Source: Dehalococcoidia bacterium (GTDB lineage Bacteria; Chloroflexota; Dehalococcoidia; Dehalococcoidales; Fen-1064). Taken from it: a DNA stretch of 64,000 nucleotides. Both the position numbers and the translations under genes were made by a program. Numbering within the stretch: the stretch's first letter is position 1; every line of letters starts with the position of its first letter. The notes below the pieces were generated by a model. It had not been told where the DNA came from. It ran no database searches and saw only the letters and a list, made by a program, of their open reading frames with translations. Positions 51,844 to 61,312 of the stretch are shown piece by piece. The stretch is from the NCBI GenBank assembly GCA_011170375.1, contig DUEV01000006.1:1-64000 (forward strand). The letters are read 5' to 3'.

Positions 51844-52192
51844 GCAATTCCCACTTTCCGGCTCAAGTTATCTTTAATTCGACACGCAGTTCCACAGCTG
51901 AGCCTTTTACTGGATGCCGTGATTTTAGTCCCTAGCTGGCAGGGGTGTCAAGAAAGTTTGTTCGTTGATACGGACACGGCACCTGTTTATTAGTGGTGGC
52001 CCCATCCCCCCACAATATCTTTTCCCACCCGCCGCCCTTTAAGGAAAAAGAGGGGCTTCGCCCCTCTTAAACTCCCCTTCATTAGTACTTGGAAACAGCC
52101 CTCTCTTATCAATATCTTCGACGCCATTACTATTTGCGTAGGACAATATTCTACCTGTAATATTTACTGAGTGAGATAGAAACGGAGGCACT
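51844..52192. other. Divergent intergenic region with a terminator-like hairpin
   Basis: No gene seen. It should hold the promoters for the CoA-transferase pair (minus) and the DegT operon (plus). At 52048-52068 a hairpin AAGAGGGGC-TTC-GCCCCTCTT stands in front of the DegT operon. Confidence 0.5.
52048..52068. terminator. Hairpin upstream of the DegT operon
   Basis: Nine-base arms AAGAGGGGC / GCCCCTCTT with a 3-nt loop and an A-rich flank before it. In a divergent region it cannot terminate an upstream gene, so it may attenuate the DegT operon or be a relic. Confidence 0.4.
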
Positions 52193-53341
52193 ATGGAAGA
52201 GATACCCTTTACAAAGACCCTGATAGGCAAAGAAGAGGAAGAGGAGGTTCTGGATACGCTTCGCTCCACGCTGATAGGCACGGGAGTGAAGACTGAGCAG
52301 CTGGAGCGGGAGTTTGCCGCCTACCAGGGGACCAGACACGCCATCGGCACCAACTCCTGCACGGCGGCGCTGCACCTCAGCCTCCATGCCTTAGGCATCG
52401 GGCCAGGCGACGAGGTAATAACCACCCCGATGACGTTCGTATCGACGGCGAGCTCGATAGTCTACACCGGGGCCACACCCGTATTTGCTGACGTTGAGCC
52501 TGAGACGCTGTGTATCAACCCGGCCTGTATTGAAGCCGCTGTCACGGAGCGCACCAAAGCAATTCTACCAGTGCACATCTACGGGCAACCATGTGACATG
52601 GACAGGATTATGGATATTGCCCAACGCCATAATCTGAAAGTGGTCAGCGACTGTGCCCATGCCATCGAGGCTGAATACAGGGGGAAAAGGGTCGGCAGTC
52701 TCGGGGATACCGCCTGTTACTCCTTCTACGCCACCAAGAACATGACAGCCGGTAACGGTGGGATGCTGGTGACCGACGACGACAATCTGACACAACTTGT
52801 CCAGTCGCAGCGGGACCACGGGATGGCCTCCGGGGCCTGGACACGGTACCAGACGGGGGAGTTCCAGGAGTACCCGATGATACAGCTCGGTTTCAAGTAC
52901 ATCATGTGGGACATCCCCGCTTCCATAGGGCTACATCAGTTACGAAAGATTGAGCAGAGGCATAAGAAGCGACTCGAATTGGCTGCTAGATACGGGGCGG
53001 CGCTAGAGTCCCTGGCCGACCACGTGGAGGTATTAAAGACCCGCGAAGGTGTACGGCATGCCTATCACCTTTACGTTACCAAGCTCAGGGGCGTGGACCG
53101 AAACCGGGTTGCTGCCGGTATAGAGAAAAGGGGTATCGGGGTCGGCATCCACTACCGGCCCGTCCACCTCGAGCCGTACTACCGGGAAAAGCACGGCCAC
53201 GCTCCGGGCGAGTGTCCGGTCGCCGAAGACGCCGGAACACGAGTACTGTCGTTGCCGTTCTGGCCAGAGATGACCGAAGAGGAAGTCCTCAGGGTGGTCG
53301 AAACACTCGGAGAAGTCATCACTGAGTGCCGGGGCAGCTAA
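52193..53341 (+). CDS. DegT/DnrJ/EryC1-family aminotransferase
   Basis: 382 residues, GGAGG upstream. PLP-dependent sugar aminotransferase pattern: GTNSCTAALHLSLHALGIGPGDEV, VSDCAHAIEA, and the lysine in YSFYATKNMTAGNGGMLVTDD (K near residue 183). These enzymes aminate keto-sugars used in polysaccharides or natural products. It leads a three-gene set with a Gfo/Idh oxidoreductase and a toroid protein, suggesting sugar modification, but no glycosyltransferase is near. Confidence 0.92.
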   Translation: MEEIPFTKTLIGKEEEEEVLDTLRSTLIGTGVKTEQLEREFAAYQGTRHAIGTNSCTAALHLSLHALGIGPGDEVITTPMTFVSTASSIVYTGATPVFADVEPETLCINPACIEAAVTERTKAILPVHIYGQPCDMDRIMDIAQRHNLKVVSDCAHAIEAEYRGKRVGSLGDTACYSFYATKNMTAGNGGMLVTDDDNLTQLVQSQRDHGMASGAWTRYQTGEFQEYPMIQLGFKYIMWDIPASIGLHQLRKIEQRHKKRLELAARYGAALESLADHVEVLKTREGVRHAYHLYVTKLRGVDRNRVAAGIEKRGIGVGIHYRPVHLEPYYREKHGHAPGECPVAEDAGTRVLSLPFWPEMTEEEVLRVVETLGEVITECRGS

Positions 53342-53351
53342 GAGGAAAGAC

Positions 53352-54356
53352 ATGATGAATTCAGGAAAAACCTTGAAGGTGGCTGTCATCGGCTTCGGGA
53401 CAATGGGCCGGAAACATACGGAAAACTGCTCGCGAATTGAGGGGGTTGAGGTAGCGGCGGTGGTCGGTGTCGATGAGGTCGAGGCAGAAACAATTAAGGC
53501 TGAGGCCAGAGTTCCCGCCTATACTGATGCGGTTAAAATGCTGGCTGAGGTCCCAGTGGATGCCGTTATTCTGGCCACGCCGCCTGGGTTACGCCGCGAG
53601 ACTGTTATGGCGGCCGCCAATATGAGTAAGTCCCTCTTTCTGGAAAAACCGATTACCCTGAACCTGCCGACCGCCAAAGAGTACTGCGACATCGCTAAAA
53701 AGCAATCACTGGTGAACGCCGTGGGCTTTCAGCTAAGGTACTCTCCGCTGACCGAGCAGGCAAAACAGCTAACTAAAGGTCGGACAGTGACCCACGTCCG
53801 TACCACTTGCACTACCTCTTACTACCTGAAACGGGACGTGCCGGACTGGTTTCTCCAACGTAAACACAGCGGCGGGCCGTTACTTGAGCAGGCTATCCAT
53901 CCCTTCGATATTGCCCGTTTGCTTGTCGGCGACATTACGCACGTCTTCGCCCGTGCCGAGCGGTTACTCTTCCCCGATGCCGGTGAGCTCGACTCCGAGG
54001 ACACGATTGTGCTGGCCTACCGCTTTGCCAGTGGTGCCCTCGGGACGCATACCGATAGCTGCGCCATGACCGAGTTCAACTGGGAGGTCGAGCTGTTCGG
54101 GCCGGACTGGCGGCTGCTGGTCGACTACGCCCGAAAACGGCTCTCCGGGCACATCGGCGAGGAAAAAATCAGGCAGGACTTCCCCGATATCGACCTGCAC
54201 CTGCTGGAGATGCAGACATTCTTAGAGGCGGTACTTAGTCACAAGCCCGAATTAGTCCGTTCCGATTTCGCCGATGCCACGAAGACGCTGGCCGTTGTCC
54301 TCGCGGGGGACCGCTCCATCAAGACCGGCGCCTGGGAAGCCGTCGAGGAGGTGTGA
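53352..54356 (+). CDS. Gfo/Idh/MocA-family oxidoreductase
   Basis: 334 residues. N-terminal NAD(P)-binding VAVIGFGTMGRKHTENCS, the EKP motif in FLEKPITLNLP, and GGPLLEQAIHPFDIARLL with the catalytic-type His. Typical substrate: sugar or inositol hydroxyls. Starts 10 bp after the aminotransferase stop, so it probably supplies the keto-sugar for that enzyme. Confidence 0.92.
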   Translation: MMNSGKTLKVAVIGFGTMGRKHTENCSRIEGVEVAAVVGVDEVEAETIKAEARVPAYTDAVKMLAEVPVDAVILATPPGLRRETVMAAANMSKSLFLEKPITLNLPTAKEYCDIAKKQSLVNAVGFQLRYSPLTEQAKQLTKGRTVTHVRTTCTTSYYLKRDVPDWFLQRKHSGGPLLEQAIHPFDIARLLVGDITHVFARAERLLFPDAGELDSEDTIVLAYRFASGALGTHTDSCAMTEFNWEVELFGPDWRLLVDYARKRLSGHIGEEKIRQDFPDIDLHLLEMQTFLEAVLSHKPELVRSDFADATKTLAVVLAGDRSIKTGAWEAVEEV

Positions 54357-54361
54357 AAACT

Positions 54362-55375
54362 ATGGCTGATTGGAAGTCTGTATTAAACGCTGACCCGACC
54401 GACTGGCTCCTAAAGAAGGACAATCCGTCGGTGCGTTATTTCACGCTGGTTGACCTGCTGGATATGCCCGAGGATGACCTTGACGTCCGTCAGGAAAGAC
54501 AGACCATCATGGAACATGGGGTGGTCCCCCAGATACTGGCGAAACAGGAAGAAGGGGGTACCTGGGAAAAGCCCCACCGTTTTTACACAGGCAAATACCG
54601 CAGCACCGTCTGGCAGCTTATCATCCTGGCGGAACTCGCTGCCGACGGAAGCGACGAGAGAGTGAAAAAAGCTTGCGACTTCATCCTGGAGAACAGCCAA
54701 GAAAGGAATACCGGGGGCTTCTCCACGCGGGGAAGTCCCCAGAACAGCGGAGACCCTTCCCGTGTTATCCCCTGCCTCACCGGGAACATGGTGTGGAGCC
54801 TGATGAGACTGGGCTGCCAGAATGCACGGGTGGAACATGGTATTGAATGGATTGCCCGCTACCAGAGGTTCGATGATGCCGAAGGCGAACCGCCGACCGG
54901 CTGGCCCTACGAAAATCATAAGCAGTGCTGGGGACGCCACACCTGCTCAATGGGCGCGATTAAGGCGCTCAAAGCTCTCGCCGAAATACCACCGGATAAC
55001 CGGAGCCCGGAGGTCGTTACCACGATTGAGAACGGCGCCGAGTATTTCCTGCGTCACCATGTATACAAGCGGAGCCACAATCTAAACAGGGCCTGCAAAC
55101 CGGAGTGGCGCAGGTTCGGCTTTCCCCGGATGTGGCATACAGATGCGTTGGAAATTATGCGGGTTCTCACTCGACTCGGCTACAACGACCCGCGCATGCA
55201 GGAGGCCATCGACCTGGTCATCTCAAAGCAGGACGACCAGGGGATATGGAATCTGGATGACACCTTCAACGGGAGCTTCCAGATAGACATTGAGGTCAAG
55301 GGCCAGCCAAGCAAGTGGGTCACCCTCAACGCCCTGAGTGTGCTCAAGCTTTTGGACAACCATGACAAACGCTAG
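54362..55375 (+). CDS. Alpha/alpha-toroid (prenyltransferase/squalene-oxidase-repeat-like) protein
   Basis: 337 residues from the ATG at 54362 (GGAGG eleven bases upstream; the GTG at 54353 is too near it). Repeated segments such as QEEGGTWEKPHRFYTGKY, ERNTGGFSTRGSP and SKQDDQGIWNLDDTFNG follow the QxxxG.W pattern of squalene/terpene cyclase-type toroids. An acid/cysteine cluster for cyclase activity is not evident. It is coupled to the Gfo/Idh gene (overlapping region). Function unknown. Confidence 0.75.
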   Translation: MADWKSVLNADPTDWLLKKDNPSVRYFTLVDLLDMPEDDLDVRQERQTIMEHGVVPQILAKQEEGGTWEKPHRFYTGKYRSTVWQLIILAELAADGSDERVKKACDFILENSQERNTGGFSTRGSPQNSGDPSRVIPCLTGNMVWSLMRLGCQNARVEHGIEWIARYQRFDDAEGEPPTGWPYENHKQCWGRHTCSMGAIKALKALAEIPPDNRSPEVVTTIENGAEYFLRHHVYKRSHNLNRACKPEWRRFGFPRMWHTDALEIMRVLTRLGYNDPRMQEAIDLVISKQDDQGIWNLDDTFNGSFQIDIEVKGQPSKWVTLNALSVLKLLDNHDKR

Positions 55376-55491
55376 AGCATCCAGGATGAGATGCTCCGCT
55401 CGGGCTGATCCGCCGCCTTTTCGGCGTAAACAGTGTCGTTTATTCAGGTTATGTTAAATTGTACCCCTGAGGTACAGAACAAAACTAATTT

Positions 55492-55650
55492 TTATTTTTC
55501 GGTTTGCATGGCATCATAAATGACCCAACCGCCGAAGACGAGCAAGACTACAAAGAGAATCCAGTCCAATGCATCCGGGGTATTACCTGGTATCATCCAA
55601 TAAGCCTGGGTTAGAATCAAGACTCCGACAGCAATCAATAGTTTCTTCAC
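55492..55650 (-). CDS. 52-residue membrane protein A
   Basis: GTG start at 55648-55650 after GGGAGG; TAA at 55492-55494. Sequence begins VKKLLIAVGVLILTQAYWMI, then PGNTPDALDW, then hydrophobic ILFVVLLVFGGWVIYDAM and a QTEK tail: two membrane helices separated by a short proline-containing loop. A sister protein with the same layout is directly upstream. Unrecognised small membrane protein. Confidence 0.72.
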   Translation of the reverse strand: MKKLLIAVGVLILTQAYWMIPGNTPDALDWILFVVLLVFGGWVIYDAMQTEK

Positions 55651-55713
55651 CTGTGGCCTCCCTAATAAAATTAGCGGTATTATAGCACGAGTTTAGCTCA
55701 ACCAAACCAAGCT

Positions 55714-55872
55714 CTATTTTTCAGTCTGCATTGCGCTATAAATGGTGTAAATGCCGAAGAGTAACAGGACCGCGAAAAGAATCCAGTTCAATGCTTCTGG
55801 GGTACAACCTGGTATCATGAAATAAGACTGACATAGAATCAGGATCCCGATGGCAATTAACAGGTTTTTCAC
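55714..55872 (-). CDS. 52-residue membrane protein B, paralogue of A
   Basis: GTG at 55870-55872 after GGAGG; TAG at 55714-55716. VKNLLIAIGILILCQSYFMI, PGCTPEALNW, ILFAVLLLFGIYTIYSAM and QTEK. Identical length, same helix-loop-helix layout and about two thirds identity to A; the loop adds a cysteine (PGCTP against PGNTP). The nearly identical ends show a tandem duplication. Function unknown. Confidence 0.72.
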   Translation of the reverse strand: MKNLLIAIGILILCQSYFMIPGCTPEALNWILFAVLLLFGIYTIYSAMQTEK

Positions 55873-56155
55873 ATTCTAACCTCCATAACTGAATTACGGC
55901 ATTATAGCACGTGGTAGGTCTAATTAAAACAGGTTCAGGCAATATTATCTACATACAGTCACTGATTGCCGGCAAAGTTGGTTCTTTTTTCGGGGACCAT
56001 TCATCAAGACTAGTGCTGTCGGGAGCTGTCGAGTAACATTAGACAGCGACTTCACTCTCCCCGCTTCCCAATCGTCCCGCGATGCTGTATATTCTGAGTA
56101 ACTATTCAGCTAGAGTTGATACAAACATAACCGGCGGAGAGACAAGGAGGTAGCC

Positions 56156-56815
56156 ATGGCAATTACACTGATGCTGGCGGGGGTGGTCTTATGGCTGGCC
56201 ATTTTCTGGATAGGCTCCATTGCCCTGGAGGCCACCGGCATGGAGCGCACCAAGGCCCGCTTTCAGGTGCTGTCGGCCATCACGGGGACAGGCTTCACCA
56301 CCAGCGAATCCGAGTCTATCGTCAATCACCCCAGGCGGCGCCGGATAGCCACCTGGCTGATATTCATCGGCAACACGGGGGTGGTCGGTTGTATCATCGC
56401 ATTACTCGTCTTCGTACGGGTCGGCATTAAAGCCCCAACACCGACACAAGTCATCGTAATCATCGCCGTGGTCGTGGTTATAATACTGTTTATCACGCTG
56501 GGGCCTATGAACGCCCTCACCAATGTTATTGTTAGGCTGATACACAAAGGACGGGCGAAGGCCTACCTGCTGGCCGAAGAAGTGCTTCACCGGTCAGGTG
56601 AATTTGGGGTAACCCGCGTGGCGATAGGTAAAAAAGACCTGCCAGCCGGTCTAAATGTGAAGAACAGTGGCCTCGGCGAGCGGGGGGTGGTAGTCCTCGC
56701 CATCGAGAGGGGGAATACGGTGCTACCCTTCCCCGAGGACACGGAGACTCTGTCGGCGGGGGACTACCTGCTGTGCTATGGCAAGATTTCGGGGATGCCC
56801 GGTGACACGTCGTAG
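56156..56815 (+). CDS. Membrane protein with TrkA-C (RCK_C) domain
   Basis: 219 residues. About three hydrophobic helices occupy the first ~130 residues, followed by a soluble domain (VTRVAIGKKDLPAGLNVKNSGLGERGVVVLAIERG...LSAGDYLLCYG), the RCK_C pattern that binds ligands and regulates ion transport. It may be an ion-transport-associated regulator. GGAGG precedes the ATG. Confidence 0.75.
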   Translation: MAITLMLAGVVLWLAIFWIGSIALEATGMERTKARFQVLSAITGTGFTTSESESIVNHPRRRRIATWLIFIGNTGVVGCIIALLVFVRVGIKAPTPTQVIVIIAVVVVIILFITLGPMNALTNVIVRLIHKGRAKAYLLAEEVLHRSGEFGVTRVAIGKKDLPAGLNVKNSGLGERGVVVLAIERGNTVLPFPEDTETLSAGDYLLCYGKISGMPGDTS

Positions 56816-56866
56816 AGAGGTAGCACGTTTACAGATGGCGGCACGTTAGATAGAATAGGTTCTTAA

Positions 56867-58105
56867 ATGATTTGGCGATTTTCTCTATACGGCTTCCTGA
56901 AGAACCAGCGGTACTTCGAACCGTTCATTATCCTGTTTTTTCTCCAGCAGGGACTTTCCTTCACACAGATAGGCTTCCTCATCGCCTTCCGCGAGCTTTT
57001 CATAAACCTCATGGAAATCCCCAGCGGTGCCGTGGCCGATTTATTTGGCCGCCGGCGCAGTATGATGCTGTCATTCGGCTCCTATATCATTTCCTTTGCC
57101 GTCTTCGGCTTCAGCCAGGACTACTGGCACCTGTTTGTTGCCATGTTCTTCTTCGCCATCGGCGAGGCGTTCCGCACCGGCACACACAAGGCGATGATAT
57201 TCACCTGGCTCCGCATTGAGGGAAGGCTCGATGAAAAGACCAAGGTCTACGGCTACACCCGCTCCTGGTCAAAGATAGGGTCGGCGGTCTCCACCGTCGT
57301 GGCGGTCGCCCTTGTTTTGCTGGCCAACGACTACTCGTGGGTCTTCTTTTTCGCCATTGTCCCGTACGTGGGGGGTCTGGTCAATTTCATGTATTATCCC
57401 AAGGAACTCGAGGGCCAGCCCGACACGGAAGCAGGCATGCGTGAGGTCGTGGCACATCTCTGGGAATGCATCCGCTTGGCCGTGGCAGTCCGCAGACTTC
57501 GCCGCCTGATAGTAGAATCGATGTCCTTCGAGGGTGTGTACAAGGCGGTTGAGGACTATCTCCAGCCCGTAGTGAAAAACATGGCGCTGCTGATTCCCAT
57601 TTTCGTTGGTCTGAGCGATACACGCCGCAGCGCTATCATGATAGGGATTGTTTACGTGGTCCTGTATCTCCTGTCCGCCTATGCCAGCCGAAATTCCCAC
57701 CGGCTCGCCAGTTATGCTGGAGCAGAGGAGGGGGGAAGCCGCCTGCTCTGGAAAGTGGTCTCTGTTCTCTATCTGGCACTTATTCCACTGCTGGTCTTCG
57801 AGTATCACTACGTGGCGATAGTTGGCTTCATCGCCCTTTCTCTCATCCAGAACCTCTGGAGGCCCATTTTAGTAAGTCGCTTCGACACCTTTGCCAGTGA
57901 GACACAGGGCGCTACCATACTATCGATTGAAAGCCAGGCAAAATCAATCTCCACAATGATAGTAGCGCCAATACTGGGGGCGGCAGTGGACTTTATCCGG
58001 GGTCAGGACGGAAGCTGGGGTGGAGAGTTCTGGCCGGTAGCTACGATTGCGGCTGTAATTTCCCTGATTGTCCTGTTTACGCCTCTCAAAGAAAAGGACA
58101 AATAA
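56867..58105 (+). CDS. Major facilitator superfamily transporter
   Basis: 412 residues, ~12 hydrophobic helices. The MFS loop motif after TM2 is GAVADLFGRRRSMMLSFGSY. No substrate-specific motif is clear; short loops and charged N-terminus fit a drug- or metabolite-efflux type. It follows the TrkA-C protein by 51 bp. Confidence 0.85.
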   Translation: MIWRFSLYGFLKNQRYFEPFIILFFLQQGLSFTQIGFLIAFRELFINLMEIPSGAVADLFGRRRSMMLSFGSYIISFAVFGFSQDYWHLFVAMFFFAIGEAFRTGTHKAMIFTWLRIEGRLDEKTKVYGYTRSWSKIGSAVSTVVAVALVLLANDYSWVFFFAIVPYVGGLVNFMYYPKELEGQPDTEAGMREVVAHLWECIRLAVAVRRLRRLIVESMSFEGVYKAVEDYLQPVVKNMALLIPIFVGLSDTRRSAIMIGIVYVVLYLLSAYASRNSHRLASYAGAEEGGSRLLWKVVSVLYLALIPLLVFEYHYVAIVGFIALSLIQNLWRPILVSRFDTFASETQGATILSIESQAKSISTMIVAPILGAAVDFIRGQDGSWGGEFWPVATIAAVISLIVLFTPLKEKDK

Positions 58106-58164
58106 GAGATTGTGCGCGCGGCGTATTCCTGGGGCTTAATTAAGCAAGGGACAGAATAGGACTC

Positions 58165-58863
58165 CTAGCCAACGAGGACGCAGTCTGTTAGCATAATGTT
58201 GGTCACGAAGCCTTCGTACTTGCCCTCGACCGTAAGCTCCTGGCCCACGGTGAGATGGTTAAGCTCCGCCGCATCCTCCTTGCCAAACTTACAGTAGACT
58301 TCTCCCAGAGGATGCGGTTCACTGTCAGTCAAAGCAACCCGGTACGTGCCAACGACATCCTTGTTTACCACGCTGTCAACCAGACCCGTTACCCGGAAAA
58401 CGCTGTCCTTGAATTCATCGTGTCCTGCCATTCCGTAGCTCTGGTAAGAAGAGCACAGCTCAGCGACGGTTACTTCCTGTACCGGCTGGGGTTCCTTCTC
58501 CGCCTTTGGCGCAGGTTTTTCCTCCGCTACAGGCTCCTGCTCCATGACTGGTTCAGGCTCTTCGTCTGGAACAGACTCCAATACAGCCGTATCATCGGTA
58601 GTCTCTTGGGCTGGTTCGGGTTCTGGTTCTGTGCTTGCCTCGGCTTCGGTGACCTGATCCGTTTCCGGTTCAGGCTCAATAGTTGATTCGGACTCAACTA
58701 GCAGAGCGGTTAGGGTCGCTTGGCCCTCTCTCTCGTGTTTAAGCTCAGCGAAGGTCTTCGATGTTTTTCCGTAAATCCCTGAGACCAGCGGGTAACCACA
58801 CCACTGGCAAGCCCAGTCCTTGGTCCGCACGGTAGACAGACCACAGTTTGGACAATTTGCCAT
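58165..58863 (-). CDS. Zinc-ribbon protein with acidic linker and OB-fold domain
   Basis: 232 residues. N-terminal CPNCGLSTVRTKDWACQWCGYPL zinc ribbon, a ~90-residue Glu/Pro-rich linker, then a C-terminal OB-like domain (residues ~135-230; ITV-type ELCSSYQSYG, VTGLVDSVV, YRVALTDSE, LTVGQELTVEGKYEG). The OB-fold portion resembles tRNA_anti-like domains, but no partner is evident. A minus-strand TATAAT lies at 58952-58957. Confidence 0.8.
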   Translation of the reverse strand: MANCPNCGLSTVRTKDWACQWCGYPLVSGIYGKTSKTFAELKHEREGQATLTALLVESESTIEPEPETDQVTEAEASTEPEPEPAQETTDDTAVLESVPDEEPEPVMEQEPVAEEKPAPKAEKEPQPVQEVTVAELCSSYQSYGMAGHDEFKDSVFRVTGLVDSVVNKDVVGTYRVALTDSEPHPLGEVYCKFGKEDAAELNHLTVGQELTVEGKYEGFVTNIMLTDCVLVG

Positions 58864-59203
58864 TAATCACCTCCGTACGCCCCCCCTAACTGGCTCGGGA
58901 ATAACTCCCTTTGCCGGCGATGCATTCGTACCTTTCTTTGGCACGTACCCTATTATAACATAACATTGCAATACCTGTTCGCCGGAGCCAGTAACCCCAC
59001 AACCATATCTCGCCTGCACGTGCCTTATATGCTGCATAATTGTGACTCTAATGTAAGCACCGGGGAAGTACCAAAGGTACCAATCTGCTGGACAAGAGGG
59101 CCAGTTTAGTGGAACTCGGCACTCGCCCTATCACTTTAGCGGTTGCTTCTGCTTAATTCAATGGTTATACTAGACGTGATTTTAGAAGCGAGGGTGCAGT
59201 CCT
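58864..59203. other. Divergent intergenic region with two promoters
   Basis: No gene seen. Minus-strand -10 TATAAT at 58952-58957 for the zinc-ribbon gene. Plus-strand TTGCTT (59143-59148), 17-bp spacer, TATACT (59166-59171) for the flavodoxin gene. Confidence 0.45.
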
Positions 59204-59626
59204 ATGAGAACAGCAATTATATACCGGTCATTCCTCGGTTCGACGCGGAAGTATGCTGAATGGCTGCACGAATCCATCGAGTCCTCAGACCTGTTCAAAC
59301 CGCGCCAGATACATGATAAGAAGCTGGCAGAGTACGACCTCGTGATAATCTGTTCTGGTACATATGCAGGCTGGATAAGCCTTCGGGGTTACCTGACTAA
59401 GAAATGGCCCGCTCTACAGGGGAAAAAGGTAATCTTGCTCGTAGTGGGCCTGGTGCCCCCCGAGGACGCCGAGAGCATAGCCGCCTATATGAAGATTCCC
59501 GAAAATATCAGGCAGGAAATCCAGTACTTCAAGGTGCCGGGGAGGTGGGGTTCCAGAAATCGGGATGCCGTAAAGAAAGAAAACCTGCAGCCCGTCCTCG
59601 AATATATTCAGGGACTTCAATCTTAG
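59204..59626 (+). CDS. Flavodoxin-domain protein
   Basis: 140 residues. The FMN phosphate loop is IIYRSFLGSTRKYAEWL at the N-terminus, YDLVIICSGTYAGWISL corresponds to the second FMN loop, and LLVVGLVPPED follows. This is the protoporphyrinogen-oxidase/flavodoxin_5-like group. It probably carries electrons between reductases, and neighbours with flavin and rubredoxin domains support that. Confidence 0.83.
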   Translation: MRTAIIYRSFLGSTRKYAEWLHESIESSDLFKPRQIHDKKLAEYDLVIICSGTYAGWISLRGYLTKKWPALQGKKVILLVVGLVPPEDAESIAAYMKIPENIRQEIQYFKVPGRWGSRNRDAVKKENLQPVLEYIQGLQS

Positions 59627-59660
59627 GCGATTGTTAATTGCTTAGACCCCGAAATTATCA

Positions 59661-61166
59661 TCACGGACGCGTGGTGATAAACGGCTTCTTATCTTTCTTA
59701 CAGATAATCTGAGTTACATTACGGCCTGACATAGCCGCCGGTGGCAGGCCGCCACCCGGCTCCACCCACTGCCCCACCATGTAGAAGTTCTCAAGTCCGG
59801 GTAGAGTCTTACTCATACGCATGCGAAAACTCTCCGCCCCCATCATCCATCCTTCGTAACTACCCCTCCAGTTGCCGGTGTAGCGTACCCATGTCACGGG
59901 CGTGGCTACATCACGCATCTCCACCTGTTCCGCCAGACCCGGAAAATGCTTGCTAAGCTGGGCAATCACCTGGTCAGCAATCCGTTCCTTTTCTGCCTTA
60001 TAACGCTCGGGGTCTTTGTATAACTCGTCCCAGTAGTCAAAGACGGTGCTTATCATGACTCTTATCACTGTTTTGCCCTCAGGTGCCAGACTGGAATCAA
60101 AGTTATAGACATGCAGGGTCAATCGTGAAAGCTCTTTCCCGGCAATAGTAATTGGCTCGTCGAGGGGCAGGTTAAATCCAGACACCGAATGCGGCAGCTC
60201 GTCAAAAGTGCGGTTTACACCAAATGCCACGAATACCAAGGGAGGGAACAGGGCAAGGTTATCATAATAGCCCTGGATTTTGTCGTTGATGTATTTCCCT
60301 TCCAGCATGTCAAAGATAGTTGTATGACCATCGGCGGCAGAGATTATGATATCGCCATGGTGTTCAGTACCGTCAGCCAGCCTGATGCCGACCGCCCTGT
60401 CGTTTTCCACCATGACTTTAGCAACCGGTGATTTGTAGCTTACTTCACCCCCCAAATCAAGGTAACGCTTCTCAATCGTCCTGGAAAACTCAAGCGACCC
60501 GCCCAGTGGATAGCCGGCCGTTTTTTGGTATACCCAGGCCATCGGCATAACCAGAGCAAGCATTGGAAGGTCAGGCACGTCTTCTGCAATGGCTAAGAGG
60601 GCCTCGCGCATGAAAGAATTTTTAAAACGCGATGCGAATTCACCGGCAGACAACTTACTCCACTTCCTCATATATCCCATGTAAGGTAGCATCTGAAACA
60701 GCATTTTCACCACGTCAAACGGATTATATAATTCAGGTGCTTTATCAGATGGCATATCAAAGCCGATACCCTTCCTTATGCCCTTAATAAAATCCTCAAT
60801 CACACCGCTGTCCTCAGGGGCAAGCTCTTTCATGTGCTTTTCAAGACGGTCAGGGTCGCTGTAGAGAGCGAAGTACTTTCCCTCCTTGCCTATAATCCGA
60901 AGATATTCATCATGGTCGATAAAAGTATGGTTCTTTATGATACCCAGTTCTTCCCATATGTGATAGAAATTACTGGCTGGGCCAGAACCTACCAGCCAGT
61001 GTATACAGCCGTCTATGGTGTAGCCCTTGCGCTTCCAGGCAGTGCATACGCCGCCGGGTTTGGTATCCATTTCAAAGATATGAGTATTGTATCCATTCAT
61101 CTGAGCGTAGCAACCCGCAGACAAACCAGCGATTCCAGCCCCGATGATTATTATCGATTTCTCCAT
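59661..61166 (-). CDS. CrtI-like NAD(P)/FAD-dependent oxidoreductase
   Basis: 501 residues, GGAGG upstream. The FAD motif IIGAGIAGLSAGCYAQMNGYN is followed by FEMDTKPGGVCTAWKRKGY (GG-doublet) and the C-terminal GLPPAAMSGRNVTQ tail, typical of COG1233 carotenoid desaturase/isomerase-like proteins. The substrate is probably an isoprenoid or lipid. It is a second, diverged member of the family in this window (the other is 26293-27720). Confidence 0.88.
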   Translation of the reverse strand: MEKSIIIIGAGIAGLSAGCYAQMNGYNTHIFEMDTKPGGVCTAWKRKGYTIDGCIHWLVGSGPASNFYHIWEELGIIKNHTFIDHDEYLRIIGKEGKYFALYSDPDRLEKHMKELAPEDSGVIEDFIKGIRKGIGFDMPSDKAPELYNPFDVVKMLFQMLPYMGYMRKWSKLSAGEFASRFKNSFMREALLAIAEDVPDLPMLALVMPMAWVYQKTAGYPLGGSLEFSRTIEKRYLDLGGEVSYKSPVAKVMVENDRAVGIRLADGTEHHGDIIISAADGHTTIFDMLEGKYINDKIQGYYDNLALFPPLVFVAFGVNRTFDELPHSVSGFNLPLDEPITIAGKELSRLTLHVYNFDSSLAPEGKTVIRVMISTVFDYWDELYKDPERYKAEKERIADQVIAQLSKHFPGLAEQVEMRDVATPVTWVRYTGNWRGSYEGWMMGAESFRMRMSKTLPGLENFYMVGQWVEPGGGLPPAAMSGRNVTQIICKKDKKPFITTRP

Positions 61167-61312
61167 TAGTCCCTCCTAATGACCGAGAATTACCCCGTAT
61201 CAAATATTATAAACATGTCGAAGTCAACGGAAGGTAGAAACATGTTCCCACGACACAGAATCCGAATAAGCCTTGCTACCTGGTTCTGACATCATACTTA
61301 CACCTAGAACAC

